From: Aspidiotus rigidus
Taxonomy: Eukaryota > Arthropoda > Insecta > Hemiptera > Diaspididae
Assembly: GCA_035079385.1 (NCBI GenBank)
Contig: JAVHKY010000071.1
Location: 1,056,001-1,120,000 of the forward strand
Direction: 5' to 3'
DNA length: 64,000 nt
Position numbers and translations under genes: made by a program. The notes beneath the pieces are model-generated. The model made no database searches. It saw only the letters and a program-made list of their open reading frames with translations, and had not been told where the DNA came from. Positions 1 to 10,200 of this stretch are shown here, in pieces (within the stretch, counting starts at the first letter, position 1; the number at the start of each line of letters is the position of its first letter).

Positions 1-590
1 TTCCACCGCCTCATGAAGTCAGTAAAACGATGGAGACATACTGATGATATAGGCACTTTGAAATTGTGAAATAATGTATGTTCAAATAATTAGGCGCTGA
101 ACGGATAAAAGAACAGAAAATACAGTAATTCAAACAAGACTAAAAACTGAATATAGTTTATCAATTCAAGCCCCATGGGAAACGAGACTAGATGGAAAAG
201 ATATATGGTGAAAGCAATAAACGTCCTTGCAATATCTGCACTTAGATAATTCGTTCGGAATCACGTATTGGTTAGACGCAGAATTATAAGAGCTGGTGAG
301 GAGTAAATCAAAATTACCGTCTCCCTGAAGCAGCAATAGAGCAAGTCACAAGTCACAATACCTAAAAAAGGTGGAGGAAGACATACTGTATGATGGATTT
401 CACGGAAATGTACGTTGAGTTGATCATTAATTTGAGAAATTGTTGCACAGCAGGTATTACGCAGAACTAAGAAACCCATACGTGATGAAGGAAGCGTCAA
501 ACAAATCTGACTGAATAAAAAGGAAATATTTTTTCGGAAACTGAGAGACTAATAGGAGCTATCAATAACCACCGGAAACGGTGCTCGACC
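1..590. other. unassigned upstream non-coding sequence
   Basis: AT-rich sequence with only short stop-interrupted frames. I recognise no protein, RNA or repeat here. It lies well upstream of the first grainyhead exon seen in the window and is probably intronic or intergenic. Confidence 0.4.
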
Positions 591-610
591 TTGCTTTCAA
601 AGTTTTAACA

Positions 611-880
611 TGGGACCTGTTCTATGGGGGTCTTTTTGAGAAATTTGCCATACGCCGTGCGCCGTCCAACAAAAAACTTGAAAAAATTTCGACTCTCGAG
701 CTATATTATACTAGGCTTATAGTAGGTCTAGGCCTTCTTTATACTAGCTTTATCTAAGTCTAGGCTTCCTTGAATTCTCAATACCAAATCCCATATGACT
801 CATAAAACTGGTTCCCTGCGTTCCTCGTTTAACTTCGTTAAGGAAGCCGTCGTTTTTTACACGGTTTTCTAATACGGATT
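611..880 (-). repeat. inverted copy of the CAGGGAACCTG repeat family
   Basis: Read on the minus strand, this block matches the two halves that flank the BEL insertion further right (about 3077-3233 and 8057-8200). It includes the CTAGACCTA/AAGCCTAG subrepeats, the segment ending GGCAAATTTCTCAAAAA, and the outer motif CAGGGAACCTGTTTTATG. It preserves the uninterrupted form of the site occupied by the BEL element (TATAGCTCGAGAGTC), so it serves as a local empty-site reference. Confidence 0.7.
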
Positions 881-1011
881 GTTTATTTAAGAAAAGAAAG
901 AAGAAAGTTGAGAGCATCCAATCATCAGCCTAAGCACAGTACATACTGGACAACTCGGAAGACATGGGTGTCAGAAAAGGAATAAACAGAAAGATGCAGA
1001 AATCAGTCATT

Positions 1012-1392
1012 ACACTACACAACAAAATAAAAAAATTGAAAAATGCATGATCGAAATTATACGATTCTAAAAGTATTTTCGACGTTGATCACGATGCCGT
1101 TGACCGTTTTTCAAAATTGGCTCTGGTTATTGAGAAATGAACATATCAATTTCCCGCGAATTGTAGCGAGGCGCAGTGTATGTTCTCGTACTCGCGAAAT
1201 TCGATATAGCTGGGTAACATACACTGCGCGTCGCTACGATTCGCGGCAACTTGATATGTTCATTTCTCGATAACCAGAGCCAATTTTGAAAAACGGCTAA
1301 CGGCATCGTGATCAGCGTCGAAAATACTTCTAGAAACGTATAATTTCGTTCATGCATTTTTCAACTTTTTTTTTTTTTTTTTTGTATAGTGT
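1012..1392. mobile_element. foldback MITE with near-perfect 150-bp arms
   Basis: The left arm (about 1012-1185) is the reverse complement of the right arm (about 1212-1392) with only scattered mismatches, leaving a loop of a few tens of bases. The outer ends read ACACTACACAA and, on the other strand, ACACTATACAA, so the element ends in a CACTA-type motif. Both strands carry short mirror-image reading frames that simply reflect the palindrome. A clear target duplication is not visible. The superfamily is uncertain: CACTA-like ends suggest a CMC relationship, but ends alone are weak evidence. Confidence 0.8.
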
Positions 1393-2735
1393 TTTCAGCG
1401 CATGTAAAATTATTAGGGCGTTTATGACCTCTAACTAAAGTCCAGTCGCCGAAAAAGGGGAGTGACGTCATAACCTAAATCAGACATTTCGGTACTCGGG
1501 GGGAGGACCTCTCTCGCGTCATGAGTTACCAAAAGACGTAATTCAGAGACTGTACATTTGTATAAGCTATCGCTACTTGGCTACAAAACCCGTACGCTAG
1601 TGTACTTACGCATTACAAACAGAGAGAAAGAAGAATAATGATGATGACAATAATAATAGTAATAACACGAGAAAGGACAGGCGGAATCGGTGAATGAAAT
1701 TTAGTGACAGTGAGGAGCAGGAATCAAAATCTTACAGATTTTCTCATTTACCATCGAGATTGTATATTATTGTGAACTACGGTTGAAAATATGATGGAAC
1801 TGGAAGGAGCAACCAAAGAACACCGACTGACTGACGCAGAAAGCGGTACACTGTTTGGAAGGTTCTGGGAGAATGACTGCACGAACTTGCACAGCCGTAG
1901 CTGGATGGGTTTTCCGTGTAAAAGCTGGAATAGTAATCTAATTCAATTTGTACTTTATTTTTAGGTATTACTAGGATGACAATAGATGTTGAGTAGATAT
2001 CTGTGTTTTATAGGTATCTGTATCTTATAGGTATGTGTGTTTTGTAGGTATCTTGGAATTCAGATGAATTTTTAAAAAAGAAACAGTGGAAAGAGTTTTG
2101 CAAAATTCACAACTATTCAGTTCAAAAATAAGAAAATAGACACCAAAAACTGCGACTGTACTTATAAAAATATATCAAAGTTCCGAGTCGCACAAAAATA
2201 AAATCACCAAATTAAATTTCTTACACACTAATTCACTTGAGAGCTGACTTAACGCGTGAAGCCTGTATTCATCGCAGCAGAATACAGACAAACCCATTGA
2301 CATTTTGCCACTCCCTAAGAAAACACACGGACAACAGGTAAAAAAAAGGCTCATTTCCGCTAGCCCATACGCAGTGCGCACCATGTCTAGACATTGGTTC
2401 TTATATGAGATACCGGATGTAAAATCCTTTATGTAGGTGTTTTTAAAACTGTGAATAAAATAACTTACTTGGTATGGAAGTACAGCGAATACTGTAGCCA
2501 CAAAATTTCCTCCTATTCGAAAGGAAATTACAGGGGCTACAATTTTTGTTCTCTTCAATTTTTCATAAAAATGAGTTATACTCGAGTTATCACAATAATT
2601 CAATTTTCGAAACGGCGCCACTCAACGCGCGTAGGTCTAACATACAGCGCAAAGCAGTTTCAGTACTCGATAATGCCCGTTTTTCCTTTATATTGAAAAA
2701 AGTCATTGTTTTCGCCCTTTTTTGAAATTACTCAG
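1393..2735. other. unassigned non-coding stretch
   Basis: Mostly unrecognised AT-rich sequence. At about 1985-2060 there is a truncated copy of the start of the repeat found at 48073 and 62579 (GTTGAGTAGATATCTGTGTT), expanded into a few degenerate copies of a GGTATCTGTGTTTTATA-like unit. A 58-codon frame near 1791 has no recognisable product. Confidence 0.4.
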
Positions 2736-2892
2736 CACGTCCCCGTCAAATTTTTATTTTTATGAGTCTATGTGCTGCTCTGGGATGAGGACAATATATA
2801 TCCTGAAAGTTTGAAAGCGATCGGCCCAGTAGTTCTAGAGTTATAAACGGACAGGAGGACGGACGGACAAACTTTCTGCTTTATATATTAGA
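2736..2892 (+). mobile_element. 3' tail of an RTE-like non-LTR retrotransposon or derived SINE
   Basis: The block has the characteristic terminal wording of RTE-clade 3' ends in insects: a 'CTGAAAGTTTGAAAGCGATC' stretch, a 'CAGTAGTTCTAGAGTTATAA' stretch, a repeated GGACGGAC tract, then AAACTTTCTGCTTTATATAT at the terminus. Only the tail is present, as expected for a severely 5'-truncated insertion or a SINE that borrowed it. Family assignment rests on motif memory, not an alignment. Confidence 0.5.
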
Positions 2893-3233
2893 TACCAAAT
2901 AATAATCATAATAATAATTCAAGAAAGAAAAGTGTTTCACGACGTGTTTTCCAATACATTTTCTCTAAAACCATTTTCTCTAACGACAAATTCTTTAAAA
3001 TCAATTTTCTCTAAAAACTTTTTTTATAATGCGAAAATATCCAACGACAATTTCTCTAAGATCAATTTTTCCTATAAAACGACGGCTTCCTTAACGAAGT
3101 TAAACAAGGAACGCAGGGAACCTGTTTTATGAGTCATATGGGATTTGGTATTGAAAATTCAAGAAAACCTAGACCTAGATAAAGCTAGTGTAAAGAAGGC
3201 CTAGACCTACTATAAGCCTAGTATAATATAGTT

Positions 3234-3438
3234 TGTTGAATGTTAAACTCCCCTTCTTCATACTTTGTAGTTCGATATAATAGTTCGTAAAATTATGTAC
3301 CGTTAGCTATATCGTATTTTTACGTGCTCAGTCTGTTTTTATCGTACCTTTACGTACTCCGTCTGTTTATTCCTTCGAATAAATCGCCGTTCCGTTCCGT
3401 TCCGACCGTTTTTTGTTATTAGTTTCTTTGCATAAACA
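3234..3438 (+). repeat. 5' LTR of the BEL element
   Basis: 205 bp, TG...CA borders. It is followed by TTTTGGTCCTCCAGGCCGGA, whose TGG at 3442 is a plausible primer-binding-site start. It differs from the 3' LTR by an indel of about 16 bp near the beginning and by one extra CGTTC unit near the end, but is otherwise almost the same. Confidence 0.92.
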
Positions 3439-3480
3439 TTTTGGTCCTCCAGGCCGGATCTGATTTTTCGTGTATAAATA

Positions 3481-4796
3481 ATGCCGGAAACTAATACAAA
3501 AAAATTTGAAAGAGTTCGACGCGTCATTGTTCGCGATACGAATCGTATCATCGCCGATTTAAACAATATCTTGAGACAAGCATTAACTGTTGAACAATTT
3601 AAGCGACTCGTATTATATCGTGACGACCTAACCAGTAGTAAATCGCCTTACAACGAGAATGTTGACGAATACACATCTACCCTCGAAGAGTCCGAAGAGG
3701 GTTTGATTATTAAAGAAGAGGTGCTGAAAGAAAGAGACCTTTTCTTGACTTCACTTGCAAAAACCATTGCAACGATCAACTCCAAATACGCGGAATTCAA
3801 AGGGAATATGCGTCGAGAATCATTGGCGAATTCGTCATTTTCCGAAAACAGCTCCAGCCATTCAACAGCGATAGCCAAGATGCCGAAAATTCCTCTACCA
3901 AAATTCGAAGGAGACCTTCGACTCTTCTACGATTTCAAGTCAATGTTTGAAAATCTAGTCCATAACGAAAATGGTATCCCGTTTGTTCAGAAAATGCATT
4001 ACTTAAGAGAGTTGCTTATCGGCGACGCAGCCACTGTATTGAAAAATATTCCGCTTTCGAACGCTGGCTACACCAAGTACGACAACAAACGCACAATCAT
4101 CCACATGCATTTATCCGATTTATTCAAGCTGGGGAGTACAAAGTTCGAATCAGAACTTCCAAATTTACTTGACCAGTTCGACACTTCTCTGCGGGGTTTA
4201 CGGACTTGTGGAGAAGCAACGGACAATTGGTCCACATTATTAGCCTTTTGGTTGTACACAAAAATTGACTCTCGAACCCGGAACAACTACGATAATTCAA
4301 ATAATGAAACCTCCCGTTATCACTCTTTGAAAACTTTGTGGAAATTTTGTTAAGATCTTGCCCTAGCGATTGAAGCTCGGAAAGTTGAATCCAGCCCCAG
4401 TGCAAAAACCGTCTCAGTCAATCCGAATCCGTCAAAGAAAATTTTAATCGTATCCGCGAAGCTCGGTAAATGTTGGTGCAGCAAATGTGACTTTCATCGT
4501 CTTGTAGATTGTAAAGTTTTCAAAGACAAGACTCCGCAAGCTAGATTAGAAGTAATAAAAAATTCGAATCTTTGCCGTAACTATTTTTCAAGTGTACACT
4601 CAACGAAGGATTGTGAAAAATTACCGTGTAAAGTGTGTAAAAGTAAACATCACACTTTATTGCATTTTGAAACCAAATCTTCATCTAACGTGATAAATCC
4701 AGACAATCATTCCCGATCAACAATTCATCTAACGTGGTCAATCCAGATAATCGGTACCCAGTCAACACTGCTTTCAAAACTTCTCCGCCCGTAGTT
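3481..4796 (+). pseudogene. BEL/Pao gag, interrupted by one nonsense codon
   Basis: Gag packages the retrotransposon RNA into virus-like particles. The first 290 codons (from ATG 3481) include a DUF1759-like segment, with KMPKIPLPKFEGD at about residue 137 and a following region rich in aromatic and leucine residues, which is the hallmark of BEL Gag. An in-frame TAA at 4351 interrupts it. Past that codon the same frame continues to about 4796 through two cysteine/histidine clusters (CWCSKCDFH, and CKVCKSKHHTLLH near 4635), the zinc-knuckle array expected in BEL elements. Neighbours are the 5' LTR, 43 bp upstream, and the frame-shifted protease. Confidence 0.88.
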
Positions 4797-4829
4797 ATAC
4801 CGAATTAATCAGCAGCGTCATTTTCTAAC

Positions 4830-5966
4830 GTGAATACAACCTACTCGACAGCAATGTTGGCATCTTATCAACCCACTATCGTCCTACTGTCCGCGTTCAT
4901 CCAATTTCAATGCGAAACAAAGTCAGGTAATGCAAGAGCCTTGTTAGATAACTGCGCTCAAAGTTGTTTGGTAACAGATTCATTTGCGAAAAGGTACCGT
5001 TTAAAAGTATACCAATTAGATTATTCTCATTGTGTCTCAGGAATTGGAAATTCCAATATTACCTGTAATAAGTACGTTAAGTTAAATTTAATCTCTCGAG
5101 CAGTAGAAAATTTTTCTATCGAGGTACATGCTACCTTTATCTCTGATCCGATTCCTTACACTATTTGAGATTTATCTATTGCTAAGTATTCTGAAACATT
5201 ACAAAACTTTGTTCTCGCCGACCCCGAATTTTATAAACCCGTTGTCAACACCCCCGAAATTGATCTTCTTTTGAGTGTCGACATCGTAGAGCGCGTCACT
5301 AAGAATGAACGCTCTTGGGTCGATTCTGCGTGCCTGAAAAACACCCATTTTGGGTGGACAATTTCTTCAGAAATTTATAGCAAATGTCTATTAACCTCGC
5401 TCAACCCTATTCAAAACCCACGTTATTGTGGCTTATCTACCGATAAGCTTGATAAACGTTTAAAAAATTTCTTTCAAGTTGAAGACTATCCGAAAGAAAG
5501 AAAATCTACCGAAGCCGATTTGTGCTCTCAGCATTTTAATGAAACTACTACCCGAAATACTGATGGCAAATTTGTCACTCGCTTACCGTTTAAGGAAAAT
5601 CCCCTTAAAATGTGTAACAATCGTTATCGTGCTCTTAATTATCTTAAGCATATTGAAAATAAGTTAGATGCTAGCACGAAGACCGCGTACGTTGCATTTA
5701 TGAGAGAATATTGTGAATTGAATCACATGACTCTCGTTCCTGAGACTGATACTCAGCCTCGATATTTCATACCTCATCACGCTGTTTTGAGACCTTCCTC
5801 AACGACAACAAAGTTACGTGTTGTATATAATGCGTCTTCAAAATCCTTTTACGGATCATCATTGAATGATTTACTTTTAATAGGGCCATCTATTCAAACC
5901 GAACTCTTTAATACAATAATATTATTTCGTACATATTTAATTGCCTTCGCTCAGACATCGCTATGA
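4830..5966 (+). pseudogene. BEL/Pao aspartic protease and N-terminal reverse transcriptase, broken
   Basis: This frame is shifted relative to gag. The protease part contains ALLDNCAQSCLV at about 4940; in functional BEL proteases the active-site loop reads D-S/T-G, so the triad appears altered here. A TGA at 5166 separates it from the next part in the same frame, which has IDLLLSVDIVERV (the linker into RT) and then HHAVLRPSS and KLRVVYNAS (5780-5840), conserved N-terminal RT blocks. The frame stops at 5964. This is the polyprotein region that would be cleaved to release protease and RT. Confidence 0.85.
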
Positions 5967-6962
5967 TGTATCGCTGCATTTTAATGCATCTCAAAGATCG
6001 CCCGTACCAATCTATCTAGTGGCATGAGTCACCGAAGGACCCCGTTAAAGTTTACAAGCTTAATACGGTTACGTATGGTACACACCGGCTCCATTTTTAG
6101 CCACAAAATGTCTAAAATCACTAGCTAACAAACATTCTCAGAGTAACCCCGCTGCTTCAGCTGCAATAAAATCAAACTTTTACACGGATGACCTTTTGTG
6201 CGGCGTATCTGAAGTCAAATCCGCTATTAAACTTAGCAAAGCTATACATTCAGTTCTTTCCTTCGCAAGTACCAGTCAAATTCTTCCACTTTTATATCCG
6301 CTATTGATCCTAAGCTAATTGAATCAAATTTAACCATAAACAGAGGCGGTGAAGAATCCTTGTCCGTTTTAGGTTTCGCTTGGGCCCCTTCCTCTGATTC
6401 ATTTAGTATTAAATTCCAACCTAGTAAGAATTTTCAGAATGAAAAAATTCCTGAACGTTGTACCTTGTCCGAGATATCTAAAGTATTTGATCCCTTGGGC
6501 TTCATTTCACCTATTTCTATCCGCGGTAAGCTGCTTCTGCAACAGCTGTGGAAATTGAAAATAAAATGGGATACTCCCGTTCCGAATGAAATTCTCCACA
6601 ATTTCACACGTTACTTGTCTGATTTAAGTCGAGTCACATCATTACAAATGAACCGTTTAAATGGCCCTGGCCAAATACTAGATCTTATAGGTTTCTCGGA
6701 CGCATCCGAAATAGCCATGTGTGCAGTTCTTTACGTGCGCACAATGAATAATGGAATCATATCCACCTCATTAGTGTGCTCAAAAACCCGTGTTGCTCCT
6801 ATAAAATCACGAAGTATTCCCGAGCTTGAATTGCAAGCTGCTGTTCTATTAACTGAACTCATAGAGCGTGTCATGCACATGCTTTCTTTAGATCGTCAAG
6901 TCATTCGACTTTATACTGACTCTCAAGTCGTCCTTTGGTGGTTGGCTTCGTGTGCTTTGTAA
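5967..6962 (+). pseudogene. BEL/Pao RT catalytic region and RNase H, frame-broken
   Basis: RT core sequence continues in disrupted frames. FYTDDLLCG at about 6178-6204 is the equivalent of the catalytic Y-x-D-D box. From 6360 a 200-codon frame holds SEISKVFDPLGFISP, characteristic of the A17/BEL segment after RT, then RNase H blocks: FSDASE near 6700, a glutamate in SIPELELQAA, and [11 protein letters not shown] near 6940. These correspond to the acidic RNase H residues. The frame runs directly into integrase sequence, showing that the RNase H end, the DUF1758/linker and the start of integrase are deleted. Confidence 0.85.
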
Positions 6963-7737
6963 CCCGTGCGGTTCACATCGAAACCGTATCTTCCCTCTCC
7001 ACTGAAGCTTTTTTGAACGCTTTGCATCGCTTTGTCGGCAGGCGTGGATTGCCATCTATCATCCATTCCGATAATGGTACCAACTTTGTCGGCGCCAATA
7101 ATTATTTGTGTTTTAGTGACTCTAGGCTCCAGGCTGAAGTATCGGGCCTGGGAATCCGGTGAAAATTCAATCTCCCCGGTACCCCCCATCGTGGTGGACT
7201 GTGGAAAGCCGCCGTGAAGTCGGCAAAATTATTCCTACTCAAAATTACATCCGGACAGGTTCTCACCATTGAGGAATTGGAGACTTTCTTGGTTAGGATC
7301 GAAATGATCCTAAATAGTCATCCTATTTCATATCGCTCAACGAACGAACCCGAATTTGAAATTATTACCCCAGGTCACTTCCTAATTGGCCGAAATCTTT
7401 ACTCCCCAAACCGGAAACTTCTTCGAAAGTTCGCCTTAGTGACAGATACCCGGCTAATAGCCGCAGAATTCAAGCCTTCTGGCAGCTTTGGTCTGACAAC
7501 TATTTAAATTCCCTAAGAAGGTATTCCAAATGGGTTGTTACTAACCCTAACGTTTTTAAAAACCAAGTTGTCATAATAAAGGACAAACTGGCTCCTCCTA
7601 ATCGTTGGCAACTCGGAAGAGTTGTAGAGATTTTTCCAGACTCTAACGGTGTCGTACGCACCGCCAAAGTATTGGTCAATGGCGAAACAAAATTGTATGC
7701 CGCAATCTATTTGATTCCCTTGTTGGAAACCGTTTAA
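6935..7737 (+). pseudogene. BEL/Pao integrase remnant and DUF5641-like C-terminus
   Basis: Starts at the deletion junction with [14 protein letters not shown], the sequence that normally follows the first catalytic aspartate, so that aspartate is missing. [10 protein letters not shown] (about 7065) keeps the second catalytic aspartate. At the third site GGLWKAAVKSAK has lysine where the DDE glutamate is usual. Two frameshifts separate these blocks from the C-terminal part, which ends with VIIKDKLAPPNRWQLGRV and a TAA at 7737. The integrase could not be active as read. Confidence 0.85.
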
Positions 7738-7840
7738 AGTTAAATTTAAAGTTAAAATTTCCGTCAAAAAAAAAAAAAAAATCCAATTTTTTCTCAATTT
7801 TTTATCCTGACTTCTTTTTTAGAAGCCAGCCGGGGGAGTT

Positions 7841-8056
7841 TGTTGAATGTTAAACTCCCCTTCTTCATACTTTCGGTTTTCCCAATATAATAGTTCGATA
7901 TAATAGTTCGTAAAATTATGTACCGTTAGCTATATCGTATTTTTACGTGCTCAGTCTGTTTTTATCGTACCTTTACGTACTCCGTCTGTTTATTCCTTCG
8001 AATAAATCGCCGTTCCGTTCCGACCGTTTTTTGTTATTAGTTTCTTTGCATAAACA
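7841..8056 (+). repeat. 3' LTR of the BEL element
   Basis: 216 bp, same TG...CA borders as the 5' LTR, immediately preceded by a purine-rich CCGGGGGAG tract that can serve as polypurine tract, and followed by the second TAGTT copy. It carries an AATAAA-containing segment (CGAATAAATCGCC) suitable for polyadenylation. Confidence 0.92.
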
Positions 8057-9009
8057 TAGTTCGAGAGTCTAAATTTTTCTCGAATCTCCAGCTATATATT
8101 CCAAGTCCCTTTCACATCATATATGGCTCGAGAGTCGAAATTTTTCCAAGTTTTTTGTTGGACGGCGGACGGCGCACGGCAAATTTCTCAAAAATGGGAT
8201 ATGGTATTGAAAATTCAAGGAAGCCTAGACCTAGATAAAGCTAGTATAAAAAAGGTTTAGACCTACTATTAGCCTAGTATAATATAGTTTGAGAGTCAAA
8301 ATTTTTCTCGAATCTCCAGCTGTATATGATAGCTCGAGAGTTGAAATTTTTCCAAGTCCCTTTCATAATATTTACAACTTTCAAAATTTTTGGACAATTG
8401 TATCATTATATAGGAAGTTATCCACCCCTCCTCCAACAATCCACAAAAAATGACAAATTTTTCAGCATAGATCCAGAAAGAAGAATGCGCAAAGAATCTT
8501 CTAAAAAGATGGCATCCAACTATCAGAGAAGATATTAAGAGCGAGATTGAAAGTGTAAAACAAAATATCAACGATAGAAAAAACGAAATTGAAAAATTGG
8601 AAATTAAAAGAATTAGATTAGAAATTGAACTAAAAGAATACTAATGATAAATAAATATCAAGAATTTTGAAAATAATTTGAAATTTCATAATATTTAGCG
8701 GGCTTACGGCTTGTTATATATATATATAGGTCGAGAGTCGAAATTTTGTCAAGTCCCCCTCTTATCATATATGGCTCGAGAGTTGACATTTTTCCAAGTT
8801 TTTCACTGGACGGCGCACGGCGGACGGCAAATTTCTCAAAAAGCCCCCCATAAAACAGGTTCCCTGTTAAAATTAATTTCCTACTGCAAAAATGTCTAAC
8901 AACACTTTATTGAACGCACTTTGTCTACAACAATTTTTTCTAATCGTCAACTGTGATAAAAATGTATTTACTCTAAAATCAATGACTCTTCGTGATTAGT
9001 TCACGCGAG

Positions 9010-9590
9010 CCACGGTTAAGGGTCAAGGAAAGATCTGGTTCCTGGATGGAACCTTTAAGACGGCGCCACACATATTCACTCAGATCTCCACGATTATAGG
9101 CCTACGCACGCCGACTGGTAAACTTGACGAACAGGTAGCGATGTCACGGGTCTACGTACTCCTCAACGGTAAGGTGCAGGCCTTTATACACGCAGGTACT
9201 GGAAGTAGTGAGAGATGCTGTTGCGAGGTTCCGTGTAGCCCCCTGTGCGCTGACTAAGGTCATGACGGACTTCGAAATATCTATCATCAACGCATGTAGA
9301 TACGTATTCGCACGAGTTCCCATATCGGCATGTTACTTTCACCCGGGCCAGATCATATACCGACGAATCCAAGCCCCCAGGTTGCAGGCTGAGTATAGGA
9401 TAATCCAGAGGACCGGTCAATTCCAAAAAGAATGTTACGGAATTAGCGTTAGGCAAAAAGGTTTAAGATGCGCCCGCTAAGAAATGGATCGACTTGCAGA
9501 CACGGATCGAAGCTATTGCGGGCGATTACAGCAGGCCCAGGCTGGAGTACTTAGTAGCAAGTGGCGCCAATGTAACCATCTTGTGAAATT
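9010..9590 (+). pseudogene. MULE transposase core and C-terminus, frameshifted
   Basis: Conceptual translation gives KIWFLDGTFKTAPHIF (about 9031), which includes the first catalytic aspartate block of MULE transposases. After a frameshift near 9195 it gives VLEVVRDAV, then KVMTDFEISIINA (about 9262), the second catalytic aspartate block, and ACYFHPGQIIYRRIQ. The frame goes on past a stop at 9478 with KKWIDLQTRIEAI and EYLVASGANVTIL, the usual end of the FLYWCH/MULE proteins of insects. No FLYWCH finger precedes it within the element. The protein would have cut and joined element ends; as read it is dead. Confidence 0.8.
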
Positions 9591-9957
9591 AACAAAGTGT
9601 GTAAATTAATTAAATTTTGTTAGACAAAATTAATGTCAGGGAAATCGTCGTTAGACATTTTTGCGGTATAAAAAAAATTTCTTAGAAAAAATTGATTTTA
9701 GAGACTTTGTCGTTAGAGAAATTGGTTATTGGAAGAAAACGTTTTAGAGAAAATTGAGTTGAGGGAATTTGTCGTTAGAGAAAATGTATTAGAGAAAACG
9801 TCGCACAATCAAAGAAAAGTTGCAGGAGAAAGATGCTCTCATTGTTGTCAATGCAATTATACACATCATGAATGTTGTTGTTGATGTATCTGCTGTGACA
9901 TAATTCGGATGTACGATGTAATGATTCTTTTAATACGGGCTGTTGTTAATGAGTGCA

Positions 9958-10200
9958 TTGAAAAAAAACACTCACGCGGTCGCGTGAGTAGTACACGACT
10001 TTTCAACCACAATGCAAAAATCATTGAGAGAGTCACTCCCTCTCTTTAAATTAAATACCAATGACCTGTCAATCATGTCAAACATTTGTAGAATAAACAA
10101 TTAAACTCAGTTTATGACAGATAACAGAGTAAAAATACCTATAATCCAATAAGGAAACCTGAATTTTGTTTTAATTTAGGCTAGGTAAAACAATAAGATG
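9958..10200 (-). repeat. dispersed repeat, inverted mate of 21800-22070
   Basis: The reverse complement of this block aligns with 21800-22070 over its whole length. It includes ACTCACGCG..CGCGTGAGT (a 20-bp hairpin at 9970-9989), GAGAGGGAGTGACTCTCTC and the stretch around CTGTTATCTG. A shorter copy of the same tail is at 53555-53620. It is part of the composite family described at 19709-20440. Confidence 0.75.

Larger units (their letters stand above)
3234..8056 (+). mobile_element. degenerate BEL/Pao LTR retrotransposon, complete ends
   Basis: A 4.8-kb element bounded by direct LTRs that start TGTTGAATG and end TAAACA. It is flanked by a 5-bp target duplication, TAGTT, at 3229-3233 and 8057-8061. 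The interior encodes, in order, a DUF1759-type Gag with zinc knuckles, an aspartic protease region, reverse transcriptase, RNase H, an integrase remnant and a DUF5641-like end, the BEL/Pao order. Nonsense codons, frameshifts and an internal deletion between RNase H and integrase make it non-autonomous. The matching target duplication shows it inserted as a unit into the CAGGGAACCTG repeat. Confidence 0.93.
3077..8867 (+). repeat. CAGGGAACCTG repeat unit(s) split by the BEL insertion
   Basis: Starts in a block shared with the inverted copy at 611-880, passes the motif CAGGGAACCTGTTTTATG at 3114, and ends with CATAAAACAGGTTCCCTG at about 8848-8867. The outer motifs are therefore inverted. Between them, outside the BEL element, lie two or three partial repetitions of an internal unit (8057-8215, 8216-8370, 8730-8850) that includes CTCGAGAGTCGAAATTTTTC and a GC-rich GGACGGCGCACGGC segment. 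It looks like a non-autonomous TIR element with internal tandem rearrangement. The transposase source is unknown. Confidence 0.55.
2935..9805 (+). mobile_element. MULE-type DNA transposon with long TIRs, heavily nested
   Basis: About 2935-3075 is the imperfect reverse complement of about 9640-9805. Both are built of short subrepeats around TTTTCTCTAACGACAAATT, and more such subrepeats occur at 8881-8990, just before the transposase remnant. The interior holds a decayed MULE transposase (9010-9590) and a large insertion (3077-8867) that itself contains a BEL retrotransposon. Long TIRs with internal subrepeats and a transposase of this type are typical of Mutator-like elements. No 8-9 bp target duplication could be read at the decayed ends. 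Confidence 0.65.

Noticed and set aside
1043..1357. Mirror-image 76-codon frames on both strands
   Set aside because: Their near identity is caused by the foldback palindrome, not by two related genes.
1791..1967. 58-codon frame starting MMELEGATKEHR
   Set aside because: Short, no homology recognised and no supporting signals.
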